NCBI GenBank assembly: GCA_016709545.1
Contig: JADJMO010000005.1
Location: 248,001 to 312,000 of the forward strand
DNA length: 64,000 nt
Direction of reading: 5' to 3'
Source: Myxococcales bacterium
GTDB lineage: Bacteria > Myxococcota_A > Polyangia > Polyangiales > JADJMO01
A program made the translations under genes and the position numbers. Within the stretch, counting starts at the first letter, position 1. Every line of letters starts with the position of its first letter. Positions 1 to 8,743 of the stretch are shown here, in pieces. The notes beneath the pieces were generated by a model. That model saw nothing but the letters and a program-made list of their open reading frames with translations. It was not told the DNA's origin and made no database searches.

Positions 1-266
1 TCGTGCTGCACGGCCACTCGCACATCCGCGTGCGCCGCCACGTGGACACCGAGGTCGGTCGCATCGACGTCATCGGCGCGACCAGCGCGTCGCTCCTCAG
101 CGACCACCCGCACCGCCACGCCGGGTTCAACCTCTACGACCTCGACGACGACGGCCGACTGAAGTCGGTCGAGGCCCACGTGCTCGGCGACGACGGCCAG
201 TTCCGCCGCGTCGACGTGCCCGACTGCGACTACCGCCTCCGCCAGCGCCCCGAAGCACGCGCGTAG
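1..266 (+). CDS. Metallophosphoesterase (calcineurin-like), C-terminal fragment
   Basis: The reading frame is open from the window edge, so only the last ~88 residues are present. A GHSH motif near the start of the visible part matches the last metal-binding motif (GHxH) of calcineurin-like phosphoesterases. It is followed by a short beta-rich tail (IDVIGATSASLL, then GFNLYDLDDDG) typical of the end of that fold. The substrate cannot be inferred. The gene runs convergently into the HtrA gene with a 22-base gap. Confidence 0.6.
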   Translation, partial: VLHGHSHIRVRRHVDTEVGRIDVIGATSASLLSDHPHRHAGFNLYDLDDDGRLKSVEAHVLGDDGQFRRVDVPDCDYRLRQRPEARA

Positions 267-288
267 TTGGCTGAGGGGGGGCTCACCC

Positions 289-1653
289 TCACTTGGTGAC
301 GGTGAGGTAGCCCTTCTCGCCCTTGTGATCGATGCGCATCAGGAGCGTGCCCTTGTCGCCCGCCTTCTTGATCTGGTCGATCGTCGGGTTGGGCACCCCA
401 CCCGCCTCGAGGATCGCGTCGCCAGGCACGAGGCCGGCCTTCTCGGCGGCGGAGCCCACCTCGACGAACGAGATGTAGACCTGCGCCTTGCCGGTGAGGC
501 CCCACTTCTGCGCGGCCTCCGGCGGGATGGGCTTCATCGTGATGCCGTAGCCCGAGGCGGGGTTGGCCTTGGCCTCCTCGGAGGGCGTGGGCTTGACGGG
601 GGGCTCGGGCCGCGGCGCGAGGACCGCCTTGGTCTCGTAGGTCTTGCCGCTGCGGATGACCTCGATGGAGACGCTGGAGCCGACGTCGTGGTTGATGACC
701 TCGCGGATGAGATCCTGCGCCTCGCGCACGGCCTTGCCGCCGACCTTGACCACGATGTCGCCGGGGACGATCTTCGCCGCCGCCGCGGGGCCGGTGGCCG
801 CCGTGTCGGCGATGAGCACGCCCGCGTACGGCGCGGTGCCGAAGGCCTTGGCGAGCTCGGGGGTGAGGGTCTGCGGGGTGACGCCGAGCCACGCGCGCAC
901 GACCTTGCCGTTCTTGATCAGCTGCTCGCTGACGCGCTTGGCCATGTTGCTCGGCACCGCGAACCCGATGCCGCTGCCCTTGCCCACGATGAGCGTGTTG
1001 ATGCCGAGCACCTCGCCCGCGAGGTTCACGAGCGGACCGCCGCTGTTGCCCGGGTTGATGCTGGCGTCGGTCTGGATGTAGTCCTCGACCACGTTCATGC
1101 CGAGGCCACCGCGGCCCTTGGCGCTCACGACGCCGCTCGTCACCGTGTAGCTGAGCCCGAACGGCGATCCGACGGCGACCACCCACTCGCCGACCTTGGC
1201 CGCATCGGAATCTCCCATCTTGGCGGCCGGCAGGCCCGTGGCGTCGACCTTGATGACCGCGATGTCGGTCGCCGGGTCGCGGCCCTTGATCTTCGCGGGC
1301 AGGATCTTGCCGTCGCGCGTCTTGACGGTGATGGTGAGCGCGTCCTCGATGACGTGGTTGTTCGTCATGACGTAGCCGTCGGCGGTGATGATCACGCCCG
1401 AGCCGTTGCCATGGATGAGCGAGGACTCCTTCTTCTTGAGCCACCAGCCCTCTCCCGAGTCGTCACGCACGGTGACGTCGATCTGCACGACCGACGGGGA
1501 CACCTTCTCGGCGACCGCGATGACCGCCTCGGAGAACTCCTTGGCCTGTTTCGTGGCCGCGGCGGCCACGGGCTTGTCCTTGCCCTGCGCGAACACGGGG
1601 GCCGCGGTGGCGAGCGCGGCGACGAGGGCGAGACCGACGAGAGAGGTGCGCAT
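289..1653 (-). CDS. Periplasmic HtrA/Do-like serine protease
   Basis: This 454-residue protein is a trypsin-like envelope quality-control protease. Residues 1-23 form a Sec signal peptide (MRTSLVGLALVAALATAAPVFAQ). The catalytic triad is visible as His100 (TNNHVIED), Asp130 (ATDIAVIKVD) and Ser204 (NPGNSGGP). Two PDZ-like domains follow (about 240-330 and 370-450), as in DegP/DegQ/DegS relatives. I start at 1653 rather than an upstream codon because the signal peptide begins there and AAGGA lies about 8 bases upstream. It is expected to degrade or chaperone misfolded outer-membrane and periplasmic proteins. Which Deg type it is cannot be decided by eye. Confidence 0.9.
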   Translation of the reverse strand: MRTSLVGLALVAALATAAPVFAQGKDKPVAAAATKQAKEFSEAVIAVAEKVSPSVVQIDVTVRDDSGEGWWLKKKESSLIHGNGSGVIITADGYVMTNNHVIEDALTITVKTRDGKILPAKIKGRDPATDIAVIKVDATGLPAAKMGDSDAAKVGEWVVAVGSPFGLSYTVTSGVVSAKGRGGLGMNVVEDYIQTDASINPGNSGGPLVNLAGEVLGINTLIVGKGSGIGFAVPSNMAKRVSEQLIKNGKVVRAWLGVTPQTLTPELAKAFGTAPYAGVLIADTAATGPAAAAKIVPGDIVVKVGGKAVREAQDLIREVINHDVGSSVSIEVIRSGKTYETKAVLAPRPEPPVKPTPSEEAKANPASGYGITMKPIPPEAAQKWGLTGKAQVYISFVEVGSAAEKAGLVPGDAILEAGGVPNPTIDQIKKAGDKGTLLMRIDHKGEKGYLTVTK

Positions 1654-1755
1654 GGTCCAATCCTTTAGCCGGGAAACCGGCTGCTCGCCAAAACCTTGGC
1701 CAGCGAGTAAACGAACGGGCATGAGAGGGGCTGTTCGCTCGTCCTACGGTGGAGA

Positions 1756-3069
1756 ATGAGCACACCCGTGGGTCAAGACGCGGCCGCAGCGGGCGAAGCG
1801 TGGCCGAGGGCGCTCATGTCTCGCTTCTTCCGGCGGGGCGACCTCCTCACGCGCTTCGTCGTGGCCTCGCTGGGGATCCACTCGCTGTCGGTGCTCCCCT
1901 GGGCCCGGATCCTCGCCTGGATGCTGGTGGGTCTCGGCCTGCGCCCCTCCCCCATCGAGTGGAAGAAGGACACCACCGACGCGCCCACCGTCATCCCGAT
2001 CGACATCGACACCCTCGACGACGGCAAGGACGATCCGGGCCCGAAACCCCCTCCCACCGGCACCTTCGACCCAGGGGGGCAGGTGGTCGCCGGCGACGCG
2101 GGACCTCCCGCGCCCGAGGCGGGGCCGGAGACGGGCCCCGAAGCCGGCGTCGACGCCGGGCCCTCCGACGCCGCGGGCGACGCCCCCGACGCCGCGCCGA
2201 TCAAGCCCAAGCGCATCAAGGACCCGAACGCCCTCGCCGGCGGCCTCGACACCCTCAAGCCCAAGAACAAGGAGGTCAACGTCTCGGTGCTGGTGCGCAT
2301 GGACCACCTGCGCGCGCACCCCATCGGCAAGCAGCTCGGCGCGAAGATCGCCAAGATCCCCGAGTGGAAGCCGTTCTTCGAGGGCACCGGCATCGACCCG
2401 GTGCGCGACCTCGACGCGCTCTACGCCAACGGCCCGCGCTTCTACGAGACCTCGCGCGTCACCGCGATCATCGTCCACAACAAGCCCGACGTCGCGATCT
2501 CGCTCGTGCTGCAGGGCATGAACACGTCGTTCAAGGGCGAGTGGATCGGCGACGACGACGTGCCCGCCTTCCGCGCCAAGATCGACAAGGCCGACCGCGC
2601 CGTGGTGCAGATCCCCGGTGGCATCATCATCACCCCGCTCGACGGCGAGAAGCAGGCCCTCGAGATCGCCCACGCGATGGTGAAGAAGAAGAAGCGCGCG
2701 TCGGACATGGTGCCGAAGGGCGACTCCGACCTGGTGCTCGGCGCCTACATGCGCAAGCCCTCGAACGTGCTCACCGCCATCCCGGACGATCTCTTCGACA
2801 CCAACATCACGATCCGGATCCGCAAGGACAACGGCACCATCCTCGACATCGACGCCAGGGCCAAGGACGACGCGCACGCCAAGGACGACGCCCTCACGGT
2901 CGGCAAGCTGATCGAGTCCGCCGTGCCCAAGGGGTTCGTCGGCGTCCTCGCCCGCAAGTACGTCGCGGGGTACACGATCGGCGCCGAGGGCGACGTCGTG
3001 CGGTTCCACCACGAGCTCGACGGCGATCGCCTCGAGACGGCGTGGAGCCTGCTCGGCGGGAGCCTCTGA
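1756..3069 (+). CDS. Membrane-anchored protein of unknown function
   Basis: I do not recognise this 437-residue protein. It has a short cytoplasmic N-terminus, a hydrophobic stretch at about residues 30-60 (LLTRFVVASLGIHSLSV and following), then an acidic Pro/Ala/Gly-rich linker (about 62-150), and a folded C-terminal part from about 165 with no motif I can name. The layout of one membrane anchor, a flexible linker and a periplasmic domain recalls TonB-like proteins, but no TonB C-terminal signature is visible. It is divergent from the HtrA gene, with about 100 bases between the starts, and it abuts the convergent GYF-like gene. Codon use is typical of the GC-rich chromosome. Confidence 0.55.
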   Translation: MSTPVGQDAAAAGEAWPRALMSRFFRRGDLLTRFVVASLGIHSLSVLPWARILAWMLVGLGLRPSPIEWKKDTTDAPTVIPIDIDTLDDGKDDPGPKPPPTGTFDPGGQVVAGDAGPPAPEAGPETGPEAGVDAGPSDAAGDAPDAAPIKPKRIKDPNALAGGLDTLKPKNKEVNVSVLVRMDHLRAHPIGKQLGAKIAKIPEWKPFFEGTGIDPVRDLDALYANGPRFYETSRVTAIIVHNKPDVAISLVLQGMNTSFKGEWIGDDDVPAFRAKIDKADRAVVQIPGGIIITPLDGEKQALEIAHAMVKKKKRASDMVPKGDSDLVLGAYMRKPSNVLTAIPDDLFDTNITIRIRKDNGTILDIDARAKDDAHAKDDALTVGKLIESAVPKGFVGVLARKYVAGYTIGAEGDVVRFHHELDGDRLETAWSLLGGSL

Positions 3070-3624
3070 CTAGCGGCGGCGCCGGGGCGGCGGCGGCTTC
3101 ACGCTGGGGACCTTGCGCTGCGACGATGGCGCGGCGATCCACTGCGTCTCCATCACGTCGAACAGGGCGTCGGCGAAGATCCCGGTGTCGTCGATGGTCT
3201 GCCACTCGCGCTCACCGATCGCGCAGAGCATCGCGTCCTTCGGCACGCGACCGGCCTCGATCCCGCGCTGCAGCGTCTCGGTGTCGACCGGTCCGACGAC
3301 CCGGCCACGGGCGGCGACGAACCAGTGCGAGGCGATGCGCCGCGCGCCGCTGCCGAGCACCGCGTGCAGGGGGCGCCACCTGGTGTCGCCCGCGGCGGCC
3401 ACGAGGGCGGCGGTCGGCAGGAGGCCGTTCTCCACCCGCGCGCAGAGCTGCGCCAGCGAGAGGTTCTGGCCGAGCACGCGACCGCGGACGTCGGCGACGG
3501 AGAACGATGCTTCTTCGGAGGGGGCGAAGGAGGGCAGCATCCTGCCGTCCACCAAGCAGGAGCCATACCGTCGACGTTGCTCGGAGATTCGGCGCCTCTC
3601 CGTGCCCGAACCTGTCACCCCCAT
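3070..3624 (-). CDS. GYF-like (DUF4339) domain protein
   Basis: This 184-residue protein carries a GYF_2/DUF4339-type module at about residues 98-145: HWFVAARGRVVGPV, then TLQRGIEAGRV and GEREWQTI. This is the usual W-V-G-P ... L...I..G.V ... W pattern of a small module often found beside membrane or cytoskeletal domains in myxobacteria. A weaker first copy may lie at about 40-85 (SVADVRGRVLGQNLSLAQL). No membrane segment is visible. The start is uncertain: the first Met at 3624 and a second at 3540 both lack a clear ribosome-binding site. Its stop abuts that of the convergent gene. Function unknown. Confidence 0.5.
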   Translation of the reverse strand: MGVTGSGTERRRISEQRRRYGSCLVDGRMLPSFAPSEEASFSVADVRGRVLGQNLSLAQLCARVENGLLPTAALVAAAGDTRWRPLHAVLGSGARRIASHWFVAARGRVVGPVDTETLQRGIEAGRVPKDAMLCAIGEREWQTIDDTGIFADALFDVMETQWIAAPSSQRKVPSVKPPPPRRRR

Positions 3625-3823
3625 GTGTCACCCGTCCCGTCGGAGTGGCTTTGCCTCGTATATGCTCCCTGTCATCACAATTCCTCGCACGGCGTAGCCT
3701 GCCCCAATATTGCGCGTCGCGTCGTGCAAGCGGCAGGTTCTGCCCCAAAATTCGCCGAGTTCACGACATCCGATTTCATCGCTTCTGGTTGCATCGACCC
3801 GTCCCGGCGGCCGTCGAAGGGGA

Positions 3824-4417
3824 ATGGGCGACGACCGGTACATGAAGTTCGGGCGAGCGCGCGCTGTGTTCGACGGGCTCCTGAACAACCTGCGTCCGGA
3901 GGACCAAGCCGAGCATGTGGCTCAACACCTCAAGGACCTCGAGGACGCGATCGACCGGGTTCTGGTCGCAATCGAGATGGATCCACGCCCGACGTCACCC
4001 CTGCGCTCCGGCGAGATCAAACAGGTCACAACACCAAGTGGTGAGCCAGTGCCGCCGCCAGCGAGCCGGCCGAAGTCCAAGCGGTTCAAGCAGGTAGGCA
4101 TCTTCGACGCTCAGGACGCTGGCATCGAGGAAGCTGTCGCGCGAGCGGACGTGGCGACGGTCCCAGGAGCGATTCGTTCGATTCTGGAGCGCGACGCTGC
4201 GGGCCTGCTCCCGCGCCAGATCGTGGCCGCCGTTCTTCTGGTTCGCCCGGCAACGGATGAGGCCGCCGTCCACGGCGCGCTGCACCAGATGCGAAAGCGT
4301 GGCGAGATCGCCCGCGAAGGCATTCACCGCAACTACCGCTACCGGCTGATCGTCCCGCCCGCCATCAAGCCACCTGAGCCGATCGAGGGGCGGGGCCCGG
4401 GAGGTGAACCGCACTGA
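3824..4417 (+). CDS. Hypothetical protein with C-terminal winged-helix-like region
   Basis: This protein of about 197 residues is not recognised. It starts with a helical, acidic N-terminus (residues 10-45), then a Pro-rich linker, then a C-terminal region (about 95-170) that reads like a winged helix: AIRSILERDAAGLLPRQIV, then VHGALHQMRKRGEIARE and a basic NYRYRL wing. That pattern (short helix, LxxL turn, recognition helix, RKRGEI wing) is common in phase-variation or restriction-linked regulators. It lies at the left edge of the accessory island, just before the small regulator and transposase genes. An alternative Met at 3842 is possible, and no convincing ribosome-binding site separates them. 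Confidence 0.5.
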   Translation: MGDDRYMKFGRARAVFDGLLNNLRPEDQAEHVAQHLKDLEDAIDRVLVAIEMDPRPTSPLRSGEIKQVTTPSGEPVPPPASRPKSKRFKQVGIFDAQDAGIEEAVARADVATVPGAIRSILERDAAGLLPRQIVAAVLLVRPATDEAAVHGALHQMRKRGEIAREGIHRNYRYRLIVPPAIKPPEPIEGRGPGGEPH

Positions 4418-4445
4418 CCGCGATCCCGAGGTGCTCGGGACCCGA

Positions 4446-4700
4446 CTATCTTCCGCTGATCTCCTTCGTCGCCAGCCAGCGAAACCAGCCTGACAGGTCT
4501 AGGCCTGCTGAAGCGGCCGCCTCGGCGAACACACGCTTCTGCTCGCTGGTCACCATGAACTTGATGACCTCGTCCTTCCGCTCGGCCTTCGCCTTCCGCC
4601 TGACGACCTTGGGCTTCGGTGATGCTGCCCCGGCTTCGTGTGTCGGGGCCTTCGTTGCCGGGCTCATCGTCGGGCCAGAATGTGGCCATATTCCGTCCAT
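4446..4700 (-). CDS. Small ribbon-helix-helix/mobilisation-like DNA-binding protein
   Basis: This protein of 84 residues (73 if started at the second Met, 4667) has a Lys/Arg-rich N-terminus and a C-terminal segment EVIKFMVTSEQKRVFAEAAA followed by SAGLDLSGWFRWLA. A beta strand followed by two helices of this type is the pattern of ribbon-helix-helix and MobC-like proteins of mobile elements. It is divergent from the transposase gene. A perfect 16-base palindrome at 4701-4716 sits directly at its upstream start codon, so autoregulation and repression of the transposase are plausible. The assignment rests on pattern, not on a diagnostic motif. Confidence 0.45.
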   Translation of the reverse strand: MDGIWPHSGPTMSPATKAPTHEAGAASPKPKVVRRKAKAERKDEVIKFMVTSEQKRVFAEAAASAGLDLSGWFRWLATKEISGR

Positions 4701-4716
4701 GTCAAGCTTGCTTGAC
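4701..4716. promoter_or_regulatory. Palindromic operator candidate between regulator and transposase
   Basis: This is a perfect inverted repeat, GTCAAGC-TT-GCTTGAC, in the 77-base divergent region. Its right arm overlaps a -35-like TTGACC (4712-4717), with an AT-containing CATACT at 4732-4737 as a possible -10. A repressor bound here would block transcription of the transposase and possibly of the small DNA-binding protein as well. Confidence 0.4.
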
Positions 4717-4777
4717 CATGTCCATTACGCCCATACTACGGTCGGGCAACATCGCGAAAGAGCAGGAGGTCCGCACG

Positions 4778-5995
4778 ATGCGGGCGCTGGCCATCGCGAA
4801 GCAGAAGCGCATCGTCAAGCGCGGCTCGGTGTGGATCGTCCCCTCACAGAGCCATTCGGGGAGCTACGTCGTCTCGCAGAGCGAGAAGGCGGGCATGCCC
4901 ACCTGGGAGTGCACTTGTCCTGACTACGAGACCCGCGGTCAGCCCTGCAAGCACGTGATCGCCGTCGAGATCGTTCGCCACCGCCAGATGCCCGACGAAA
5001 TCCCCGCCACCGAGATCAAGCGCGTCACGTACGCCCAGGACTGGCCTGCGTACAACGCCGCACAGGTCCGTGAGAAGGAGTGCTTCGCGCTCCTGTTGCG
5101 GGACCTCTGCAGTCGTGTCGAATCGCCACGGCAAGAGGGACGTGGGCGGCCGCGGCTGCCGCTGCGAGACATCATCTACGCCTGCGCGACCAAGGTCTAC
5201 TCGAGGCTATGCGGAAGGCGGGCCCAGACGGACATCCGGGCGAACCAGGCTGCTGGGCTATCCAAGGCTGCGCCATCCTACAACACGCTCTTTCGGTACA
5301 TGGCCGATCCGGCGCTCACGCCGATCCTGCACGATCTGCTCGAGCAGTCAGCCCTCCCGATGGTCGGCATCGAGTCGAACTTCGCGGTCGACTCGACCGG
5401 CTTCGCCAACTCGACGTTCTGCCGCTGGGTCGACGAGAAGTACGGTGTGGAGCGAAAGGTCAAGACGTGGGTCAAGGTCCACGCCGCATGCGGGGTCAAG
5501 ACACAGATCGTGACGAGCGCCATCATCACGGACATGAGCGGCGCGGACAGCCCCCAGTTTCGACCGCTGATCGAGGCAACCGCGAAGAATTTCAAGCTCG
5601 GCGACGTTGTCGCCGACAAGGCCTACCTATCGCGGGAGAACGTGGCCGCCGTGGACCGCCTTGGCGGCGTGCCCTTCATCCCGTTCAAGGAGGGCACGGG
5701 AGATGGTCTCCTGATCCGAGGCGAACGAGCTCCCCACGCCAAGCTCTGGAAGCGGCTCTACCACCGGTTCGAGTACGACCGGGAGAAGTTCCTCCGGCAC
5801 TACCACGCCCGCAGCAACGTCGAGTCCTGCTTCTCGATGATCAAGGCGAAGTTCGGAGCATCGATCTCGTCCAGGTGCACAGTCTCGCAGCACAACGAGG
5901 CACTCCTGAAGCTGCTCTGCCACAACGTGGTCGTTCTCGTTGGCGCGGTGTTCGAGCTCGGACTTCAACCGTCGCTTGCTCGAGGTGGGGACTGA
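4778..5995 (+). CDS. DDE transposase with N-terminal SWIM zinc finger
   Basis: This 405-residue protein starts at ATG 4778, preceded by a strong AGGAGG. Residues ~25-75 contain a SWIM-type zinc finger (WECTCPDYETRGQPCKHVI; CxC...CxH). A DDE transposase core follows: Asp in VDSTGF, Asp in VVADKAYLS, and Glu in RSNVESCFSMIK, as in IS4/IS5-type DDE_Tnp_1 enzymes. The SWIM finger probably helps DNA binding. No convincing terminal inverted repeats were found, so it may be a domesticated or degraded element. Codon use is less GC-biased than in the flanking core genes. Confidence 0.8.
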   Translation: MRALAIAKQKRIVKRGSVWIVPSQSHSGSYVVSQSEKAGMPTWECTCPDYETRGQPCKHVIAVEIVRHRQMPDEIPATEIKRVTYAQDWPAYNAAQVREKECFALLLRDLCSRVESPRQEGRGRPRLPLRDIIYACATKVYSRLCGRRAQTDIRANQAAGLSKAAPSYNTLFRYMADPALTPILHDLLEQSALPMVGIESNFAVDSTGFANSTFCRWVDEKYGVERKVKTWVKVHAACGVKTQIVTSAIITDMSGADSPQFRPLIEATAKNFKLGDVVADKAYLSRENVAAVDRLGGVPFIPFKEGTGDGLLIRGERAPHAKLWKRLYHRFEYDREKFLRHYHARSNVESCFSMIKAKFGASISSRCTVSQHNEALLKLLCHNVVVLVGAVFELGLQPSLARGGD

Positions 5996-6020
5996 ACTTC
6001 ACCACCAGCACTTGAGCGAC

Positions 6021-6045
6021 GCGGCGCCTCGAAGCGAGGCGCCGC
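6021..6045. terminator. Perfect 11-bp hairpin between convergent genes
   Basis: GCGGCGCCTCG and its exact complement are separated by AAG. It lies 25 bases after the transposase stop and 30 bases from the convergent lipoprotein stop, so it could serve both strands. No U-tract follows on either side, so it is either a non-canonical terminator or an element-end structure. Confidence 0.5.
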
Positions 6046-6074
6046 ACTCTCAGCTGAGTCAGCTCATCGCACCG

Positions 6075-6395
6075 CTACTTCGGGCTGCAAGTGGTGGTGA
6101 GACCACCACAGGTTGGATACGCGTCGTAGTCCAATCGGTAGCAGTCACGCCCCTTGCACACCTTGCAGTAGCCCGCTCGGACGCACTTCGACCCGTTCCA
6201 GTATGCTCCCGACCCCTCGTCTGTGCACACCGGGCCGCCTGCTGTGAACGTGACATCCCAAGGTGAGCAAGCGCTCGTGTCGGTGACCGGAGTAGCGTCA
6301 ACGGCCCCGGTGTCTGTCGGCTCATCGCCAACTACTCGCCCAGCACATCCAGAAGCGAGCGCACCGGCCGCTGCGAAAAACAAACTGAACCGCAT
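6075..6395 (-). CDS. Small Cys-rich lipoprotein
   Basis: This is a 106-residue secreted lipoprotein: MRFSLFFAAAGALASGCAG gives a signal peptide with lipobox ASGC. A short Asp/Thr-rich linker (about 22-40) leads to a C-terminal domain with about nine Cys residues (TCGGLTTTC at the end), presumably disulfide-bonded. The start at 6395 has GGAGG five bases upstream. It lies 10 bases after the end of the subtilase gene on the same strand, so the two are probably one transcript. Function unknown. Confidence 0.6.
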   Translation of the reverse strand: MRFSLFFAAAGALASGCAGRVVGDEPTDTGAVDATPVTDTSACSPWDVTFTAGGPVCTDEGSGAYWNGSKCVRAGYCKVCKGRDCYRLDYDAYPTCGGLTTTCSPK

Positions 6396-6405
6396 ATCGC
6401 CTCCG

Positions 6406-8519
6406 TCAGTGCACAGTGAGGTCATCCGAGTGGGCGTACCCGACGACGCTCACAGTCCTTGAGCTTGGCACCCCGTATCCATAGACACAAGCCCACACGC
6501 ACTTGCTGGCAGCGTAGCTCGCCCCGACGCGAATGCGCTCGCGCAAGTCGTATCCCGCATCCGACCACAGATGCTGCCACGATCCCCGCGCCACGTAGTT
6601 CCCTGTCGGACAGGCATTCCACAGGCTTAGGTCAATGTCAGCCGCGGGCGCGCCAGAACTGCCACCCCCGTGCTCGTTCCACGTTGCAGCCACCTTGACC
6701 TCCTGGATGGTGCTCGGCAGTGGCTGCGTGCCACCACTCGGGCTTAGCGGAAAGCACGACTCCGCTCCTTGGGCCACGGATGCCGTTCCCTTCGAGAAGT
6801 ACCATGCGCCCGTCATGTCAGAGGGCCCATAGGGCCCAGCACCGCCGAAGTAGTGCAAACGTAGACGGCCAGCCCCCGAGATCTTGCTGAAGCCAGATCC
6901 TCGATCGGTGCCTGTTGACGAGTCCCACGAGTCCCCCAAGACAGCAATGAGGGAGGTCAGCGTCTGCGGTGTGGCGTCCGAGAGCCAGCCCTGTTGCCAG
7001 AACATGTTGCGAAGCAGCGCAGCACCACCGGCTACGACTGGCGCTGCCAGTGAGGTCCCGTGGGAGTCGCCCGTGGTGTACGTACCCGGAGCAGTCGAGC
7101 CCAGATATGTCAGCACTCCTGGCGCAACCACCGTAACCACAGACTGGGAATGGAGACTGGCCCCCCCCGACGGCGATGCTACCCAGTAGTTGATGCCGCC
7201 AGTCCCAGACCCATCTGGAGAATCCGACCACATGCTGGTCCCATTGTACGCCAGGACATAGCCGGGCCCACCCGTGTTCACGGCGCCAACGGCCACGACC
7301 TCCGGCAGCCATGCTGGAAATGTCGCCGAGCAGTTCGTTGCGTCGATACCCCGGTTGCCAGCTGACTTCACAAACAGCACGCCGGCGTCAGTTGCCGCCG
7401 CAATCGCGTAGCTGATACCCGCCGGGTCGAACGAGCCAACCGTCCCGTATCCGCAGGCATTGCTCGGATAGTTGTCGCTGAGGATCCCTAGCGACATATT
7501 GACTATGTCAACATCTGTATAGCTGTAAGCAATCGTCTCGATTGCCTGCAGTATTGCCTCCGGATCGCCCGCGTTGAAGAGAGAAATAATGGATTCTCCC
7601 GCCATCCACGATCGTGCCGAGCGCTCCGCAGGGTCGACAATTGACGGGTCCTGCCCGTACATGATGTTACCGCCGAGAACAGACGCCACTTTCTGCGCAT
7701 GCCCCACATCTGTGCCCCATGAGCTAAGGTTGCTGCAAAGACGCCGCGGAGCACCCGATCATCCCGACAACTCTGACTGCCGCCCGTTTGTGCGTCTTTG
7801 AACATGTAGTGGCTTGGCTGCGGGTAACCGACCGGCTCGATCATGGCGATATGCACTGGCCCGCCGGAATGACCACCCAGCCCACCGCTAATGTAGTTGT
7901 CCTGGAAGTACATGGAGCGGACGGCGTCCATCGAGCGAACGTAGTTGCCATCAGCCGACGTCTCGGCGACGACCGCGCCGCCCGTCGTGTGCAGTTCGCG
8001 GACCCCAGGCAGGGACGCTAGCAGACCGGCCTTCTTCGCATCGATTCGGACTGTCACGAGATTGGCAAGCGAATACGTCCGGAGCACCACGCCTCCGAGC
8101 GCGGCAACTCTGGAGGCAAACTGACTCTGGCTCCCTGCAACGAGTCCACGGCGTTGTGTCGCCAGTGCACTCCGTGCGATAGAAACAGGAGGAGAAGCCG
8201 GCTCCTCGAGCGCGACCACAACCGTAATCGCGCCGATGGTCCGATCGGCCTCCTCGATCAACATAGCAGTGGGACGCTTACCCGACGGCAGTGCGCCCTT
8301 CGGGGCGGGGGCCTTCAGGTGAAGCGCGGGTCCAACACGCGCGATGCTCTTGGAGCCAAGGGCCTTGCTTTCAACGCCAACGCCTCCCTGCACCTGCGTA
8401 ACATCGTTGACGGTGGAGACCGTCGCCTCCTGCGAACGCACAGGCCCCCCCTGATCAAGCGCGCATCCGCCGAGCGCCGCACCAGCAACACAGACCACCG
8501 AGAACTTGCGATGGATCAT
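6406..8519 (-). pseudogene. Subtilisin-like (S8) serine protease lipoprotein, frameshifted
   Basis: The N-terminal part (7720-8519) gives MIHRKFSVVCVAGAALGGCA, a lipoprotein signal, then an inhibitor-like propeptide. The C-terminal part (6406-7707) carries the S8 His region (GHAQKVASVLGG), the oxyanion Asn (VKSAGNRG) and the nucleophile Ser (GDSHGTSLAAP). The two frames join at about 7707-7765 by a one-base shift; read through, the product would be ~700 residues. The block normally holding the catalytic Asp reads VHIAMIEP, with Glu in the expected position. The shift may be a consensus error, because core genes show similar indels. If real, the gene is inactive. Confidence 0.7.
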
Positions 8520-8743
8520 GGTGAACCTCCAAGCGTGGAAGTAGGCCGTTGCTGGGCATCAAGCAACCGTCGTTGCGCTTGAGCCCAGTACAGATCGACC
8601 CAGATCTTGAGGGCGCGCAATGTGTCGCAGCCGAATTGTCATACGCTTGCCGCTCAACCGACCGAGACCGGCTCCTGACCTGGCTAATAGCGCACCGTGG
8701 TTGATGGGTCCGATGGGTCCGATGCTGACGTCGCGCCCGCTGC

